Shown here: piece by piece, positions 36,742 to 38,846 of the stretch
Numbering within the stretch: position 1 is the stretch's first letter
Layout of the letters: each line of letters opens with the position of its first letter
Assembly: GCA_964548365.1 (NCBI GenBank)
Contig: CAZJRD010000032.1
Location: forward strand, 1 to 38,846
Length of the DNA stretch: 38,846 bases
Origin: B46-G9 sp964548365
GTDB lineage: Bacteria > Desulfobacterota > DSM-4660 > Desulfatiglandales > Desulfatiglandaceae
Direction of reading: 5' to 3'
Position numbers and translations under genes: made by a program
The notes under the pieces: model-generated
Seen by the model: only the letters and a program-made list of their open reading frames with translations
What the model was told of the DNA's origin: nothing
The model's database searches: none

Positions 36742-37395
36742 CTATTCCTCCTTCAGGCTTGCCATTTCTCCCACCAGCGTGGTGCCGACACGTTTATGGA
36801 TACTCCGGGTAAGGAGCCCGATCACCAGGGCGATAACCAGGACGTCAAAGGCCGCTGCCAGTTCGGAAATCAAAGGCAGGTCCGGGGCAATGGCTATGCC
36901 AGCCATAAAGGCACCGTTTTCCATGGTCAGGATTCCCAGGAGTTGCGGCAAAGCTTCCCTCCGTACTGTGATGGCATACCCACCTATGAGGAGACCGGCC
37001 ATCCCGATCGGCAAATTTATCCGCACGAAGGGCGTTGAACCGACCAGCAAAAGGGGGTGCACAATGAAATAGGCAAACATGGTTAGCCCGGCCGCTATGA
37101 GCAGAGATGTGGGGATGCCGAGGGTCTGCGTTATCTCACGACGGGCATGGATTTCATGGCTGAGCACATGGTAGAGGAGCCATGGGATCACCAGGGCCTT
37201 GGTCCCGATGGTGATCCCGGCCACCACAAAAAGGTGGATCGATGCATGCTCAATCCCGAGGATCAAGGCGGATGCCGCCAGGAGGACTGATTGGACGATA
37301 AACAACCGCAGACACCCGATCACCTGGCGTACGCCTACGATGCCGAGCACGGTGAGGATAAAAAGACCGCCTGCAAGGGCGTTTAGTTGAGCCAT
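36742..37395 (-). CDS. hyfE: hydrogenase-4 subunit E-like membrane protein
   Basis: This is a 217-residue hydrophobic protein with about six or seven membrane segments, matching HyfE (216 residues in E. coli). In related complexes the HyfE module stands where NuoK/NuoJ-like subunits sit and links the antiporter subunits to the core. I chose ATG 37395 (MAQLNALAGGLFIL) because AGGAGG lies 6 bases upstream. The open frame reaches 37509, but that extension is encoded by the hairpin array and is not protein-like. It follows the HyfC-like gene across a 167-base spacer containing five hairpins. Confidence 0.9.
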   Translation of the reverse strand: MAQLNALAGGLFILTVLGIVGVRQVIGCLRLFIVQSVLLAASALILGIEHASIHLFVVAGITIGTKALVIPWLLYHVLSHEIHARREITQTLGIPTSLLIAAGLTMFAYFIVHPLLLVGSTPFVRINLPIGMAGLLIGGYAITVRREALPQLLGILTMENGAFMAGIAIAPDLPLISELAAAFDVLVIALVIGLLTRSIHKRVGTTLVGEMASLKEE

Positions 37396-37421
37396 TTTTT
37401 CCTCCTGCATTTGATGGAATC

Positions 37422-37564
37422 GTAAAAAGTCCATCCATGGACTTTTTACTCGCGGAATCCGAAAAATGTTATTTTCGGCTTGCTTACAAATCAATGGGTT
37501 GCAGTGCACCCCATTGATTTGCGTGCCCTTCCATGGGCACGTTGATGACTTCTACGAAGTCATC
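37422..37564. repeat. array of five consecutive perfect hairpins in the hyfC-hyfE spacer
   Basis: Five perfect inverted repeats lie end to end. H1 at 37422-37449 has a 13-bp stem (GTAAAAAGTCCAT) with a 2-base loop. H2 at 37459-37478 is CCGAAAA/TTTTCGG. H3 at 37488-37520 is AAATCAATGGG/CCCATTGATTT. H4 at 37522-37541 is CGTGCCC/GGGCACG. H5 at 37544-37564 is GATGACTTC/GAAGTCATC and overlaps the hyfC stop codon. None encodes protein. In RNA the array could block exonucleases, set differential expression within the operon, or act as an attenuator; it may also be a repeat family of this genome. Confidence 0.85.
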
Positions 37565-38513
37565 ACATTTCAATGAGCTGAACAATAACCGCAACCACCG
37601 AGGTAACAAAGGCGGCCCCCATAAACTCGGGGATCCGGAACAACCTCAATTTGGAAAGAGACGATTCTATGACCACGAGGATGACCACGAAAACGAGCAT
37701 CTTCAATAATATCAATGGGATCGCCAAAAGGAGTCCCCACACGGCATCTCCGCTGGCCAGCCCCCAGGGGCAGACAAGCACATTGAGGAAGATGCACAAG
37801 AGCACGAAAAACTTCATGCACCCGCCCCACTTCATGAGCGCGGCACCGCGCCCTGAATATTCCAGCCCTTTTGACTCGTCGATCATGGCCAGCTCAAAAT
37901 GCCCGGAAGGATTGTCCACGGGTATGCGCCCGTTTTCCGCAATGATGAGCATTAAAAACGCAAGCAGGACTAGCACATGCGCGGGGGTGAAAAAATTGGC
38001 AACAGGGGTAACCCAGGCCTGCTGTACAATATAGGGGATGGTTGAACCGGCCACAAAAGACACGGTGAAGAATACGATCATGAATACCGGTTCGGCAAGA
38101 AAACCGACCATCCGTGTCCGGCTGGCTCCCATGGGGCCGTAAGGGTTTCCCGTATCAATGGCCGCAAGGGTCGCAAAGAAACCGCCCAGCGCCAGGATGG
38201 AACCACCCGCCAGCATATCACCCATGAAGGCGAAAAAAAGCGGATAATCTGTAAGCACCGGGATGAGCAGGGTCACAAAGATGGGGGCGACAAAAACCAT
38301 ATATGGGGTAAAGCGAAAGATCCACGAACTCTCCTCCGGAATCACTTCATCTTTATGAAAAAGCTTCCAGATATCGCGGTAAGGCTGAAAAATACTCGGT
38401 CCTTTCTTAGACTGGACCCGCTCCTTGAGGCGGTCGATGATCCCCTTGATGAGTGGGGAAAAGATCATGACCACCAGAACCTGCATGATGTTGAATACAA
38501 TTTTCTGCGTCAT
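37563..38513 (-). CDS. hyfC: hydrogenase-4/complex I membrane anchor subunit (HyfC/HycD, NuoH-like)
   Basis: The 316-residue NuoH-like subunit docks the peripheral arm to the membrane arm and lines the proton entry path. Typical features include KKGPSIFQPYRDIWKLFHKDE at about 37-57, ENGRIPVDNPSGHFELAMIDESKGLEYSGR in the middle, and seven to eight membrane segments. Length equals E. coli HyfC (about 315). It is the first gene of the operon: GGAGGAG lies 8 bases before ATG 38513, and a 5' leader of about 280 bases carries a riboswitch and terminator. The spacing to hyfE is unusually long for this operon and holds the five-hairpin array. Confidence 0.95.
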   Translation of the reverse strand: MTQKIVFNIMQVLVVMIFSPLIKGIIDRLKERVQSKKGPSIFQPYRDIWKLFHKDEVIPEESSWIFRFTPYMVFVAPIFVTLLIPVLTDYPLFFAFMGDMLAGGSILALGGFFATLAAIDTGNPYGPMGASRTRMVGFLAEPVFMIVFFTVSFVAGSTIPYIVQQAWVTPVANFFTPAHVLVLLAFLMLIIAENGRIPVDNPSGHFELAMIDESKGLEYSGRGAALMKWGGCMKFFVLLCIFLNVLVCPWGLASGDAVWGLLLAIPLILLKMLVFVVILVVIESSLSKLRLFRIPEFMGAAFVTSVVAVIVQLIEM

Positions 38514-38653
38514 CTATTTTCTCCTCCGAAATGATACAGCAGGTATCAAGTCAAATAGATGTATGTAAACAATGATGGGAGCGTCGCTGCCGGGGAATGG
38601 AAGAGCGAATACGAGCAAAGGGTACTGTGCTGACTTGTGCCCTGTTTTGGACA

Positions 38654-38691
38654 TAAAAAAACTCCCGACGTGGTTTCCGACAAGAGTTTTA
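38654..38691 (-). terminator. riboswitch-associated intrinsic terminator
   Basis: On the minus strand AACTCTTGTC pairs with GTCGGGAGTT (including G-U pairs and one mismatch), followed by seven T residues. It lies about 150 bases upstream of hyfC and downstream of the aptamer. An upstream CCCCGAC is complementary to its GTCGGG arm, offering an antiterminator, as expected for a switch that turns genes on. Confidence 0.8.
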
Positions 38692-38730
38692 TAAAGATGG
38701 ATTGGCACTGCTCCCGTCGGGGTCTGTCTT

Positions 38731-38784
38731 GGCAGGAGTCATCAGCACTGAAGTGCGGTTAAGGGGTGAACTCCATCACCTCTT
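38731..38784 (-). promoter_or_regulatory. fluoride riboswitch (crcB motif) aptamer
   Basis: The minus strand shows the crcB-motif layout. GGTGATGGAGTTCACC forms a GGTG/CACC hairpin whose loop contains GGAGT. AACC and a GCAC-TTCA-GTGC hairpin follow, then TGATGACTCC, where ACTCC pairs back with the loop GGAGT to make the pseudoknot. This matches the Thermotoga petrophila aptamer, including the GAUG elements. It sits between a promoter and an intrinsic terminator and precedes the hyfC-like gene, not crcB or a fluoride-type ClC gene. Fluoride binding would be expected to prevent termination. Confidence 0.93.
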
Positions 38785-38801
38785 TACGAATATAGTCTGC
38801 T

Positions 38802-38829
38802 ATGCTACATATTAATTCCTGCCTGTCAA
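38802..38829 (-). promoter_or_regulatory. sigma-70-type promoter of the hyf-like operon
   Basis: On the minus strand a perfect -35 TTGACA is followed after 16 bases by TAGCAT as -10 (4 of 6 consensus positions). The predicted start near 38795 is 10-15 bases before the aptamer, which fits a riboswitch-leader transcript. Confidence 0.7.
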
Positions 38830-38846
38830 GACTTTTCCCTAGAAAT

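Noticed and set aside
37396..37509. N-terminal extension of HyfE to 37509
   Set aside because: The sequence is the hairpin array; a perfect AGGAGG site marks the ATG at 37395.
37422..37564. CRISPR array
   Set aside because: The hairpins differ from each other in sequence and length; there are no identical direct repeats with spacers and no cas genes.
30745..38513. Calling the operon a functional formate hydrogenlyase or [NiFe] hydrogenase
   Set aside because: All four Ni-binding cysteines and the maturation tail are missing, and no formate dehydrogenase H or maturation gene is in the operon.

Overview
The window looks like a chromosomal segment of an anaerobic member of the Desulfobacterota (former Deltaproteobacteria). 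This is inferred from gene content: a PilB-type ATPase beside FlhG-like, HDOD and FHA-GAF proteins, NtrC/NifA-type sigma-54 activators, 2-hydroxyacyl-CoA-dehydratase-type activases, a molybdopterin oxidoreductase and a group-4 hydrogenase-like membrane complex. No rRNA, tRNA, phage, insertion sequence with a transposase, or CRISPR array was seen. Almost all genes lie on the minus strand; the exceptions are an FHA-GAF gene and a small HAD gene. A run of exactly 100 N at 14312-14411 is a scaffold gap of unknown true length.

Layout in coordinate order. (1) 1-6835: a surface-motility/signalling group, with an HDOD protein (cut by the window edge), a MinD/FlhG-like ATPase, a PilB/GspE-like ATPase with eight N-terminal ~28-residue repeats, a divergent FHA-GAF protein and an acidic zinc-ribbon protein. 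(2) 7100-9418: an SDR oxidoreductase and a NifA-like activator. (3) 9579-15876: purF, carB and carA, with short tandem repeats at the carB/purF and carA/carB junctions. (4) 16112-17815: a soluble P-type-ATPase-like HAD phosphatase and a flippase-like membrane protein. (5) 17822-27083: a two-gene activase/dehydratase-like system with a small ORF in front, preceded by a good -24/-12 sigma-54 promoter, then a two-component system whose regulator is a sigma-54 activator. A 180-bp palindromic MITE-like element sits between the two activase-system genes. (6) 27401-30433: a TauE/SafE transporter, a molybdopterin oxidoreductase and a half-size GDT1-type transporter. (7) 30745-38829: an operon of six Hyf/Hyc-like genes.

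The most striking system is region 7. A consensus-like promoter is followed by what I read as a fluoride (crcB-motif) riboswitch and an intrinsic terminator, then hyfC-hyfE-hyfF-hyfG-hyfI-hyfB-like genes. The 'hydrogenase' large subunit has lost all four nickel-binding cysteines (RxSGxSxxxH in place of RxCGxCxxxH, and GLSNAE in place of DPCxxC). The small subunit keeps its four Fe-S cysteines but carries a decayed ferredoxin domain at its N terminus. The complex is therefore unlikely to make or use hydrogen. It resembles the energy-converting-hydrogenase-related (Ehr) complexes that lie between group-4 hydrogenases and complex I. Fluoride control would make it a candidate fluoride-stress ion pump, which is an inference. 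A 143-bp array of five perfect hairpins lies between its first two genes.

The second notable system is region 5. The sigma-54 promoter, nearby dyads and the adjacent kinase/sigma-54 activator suggest that the activase operon is switched on by this two-component system.
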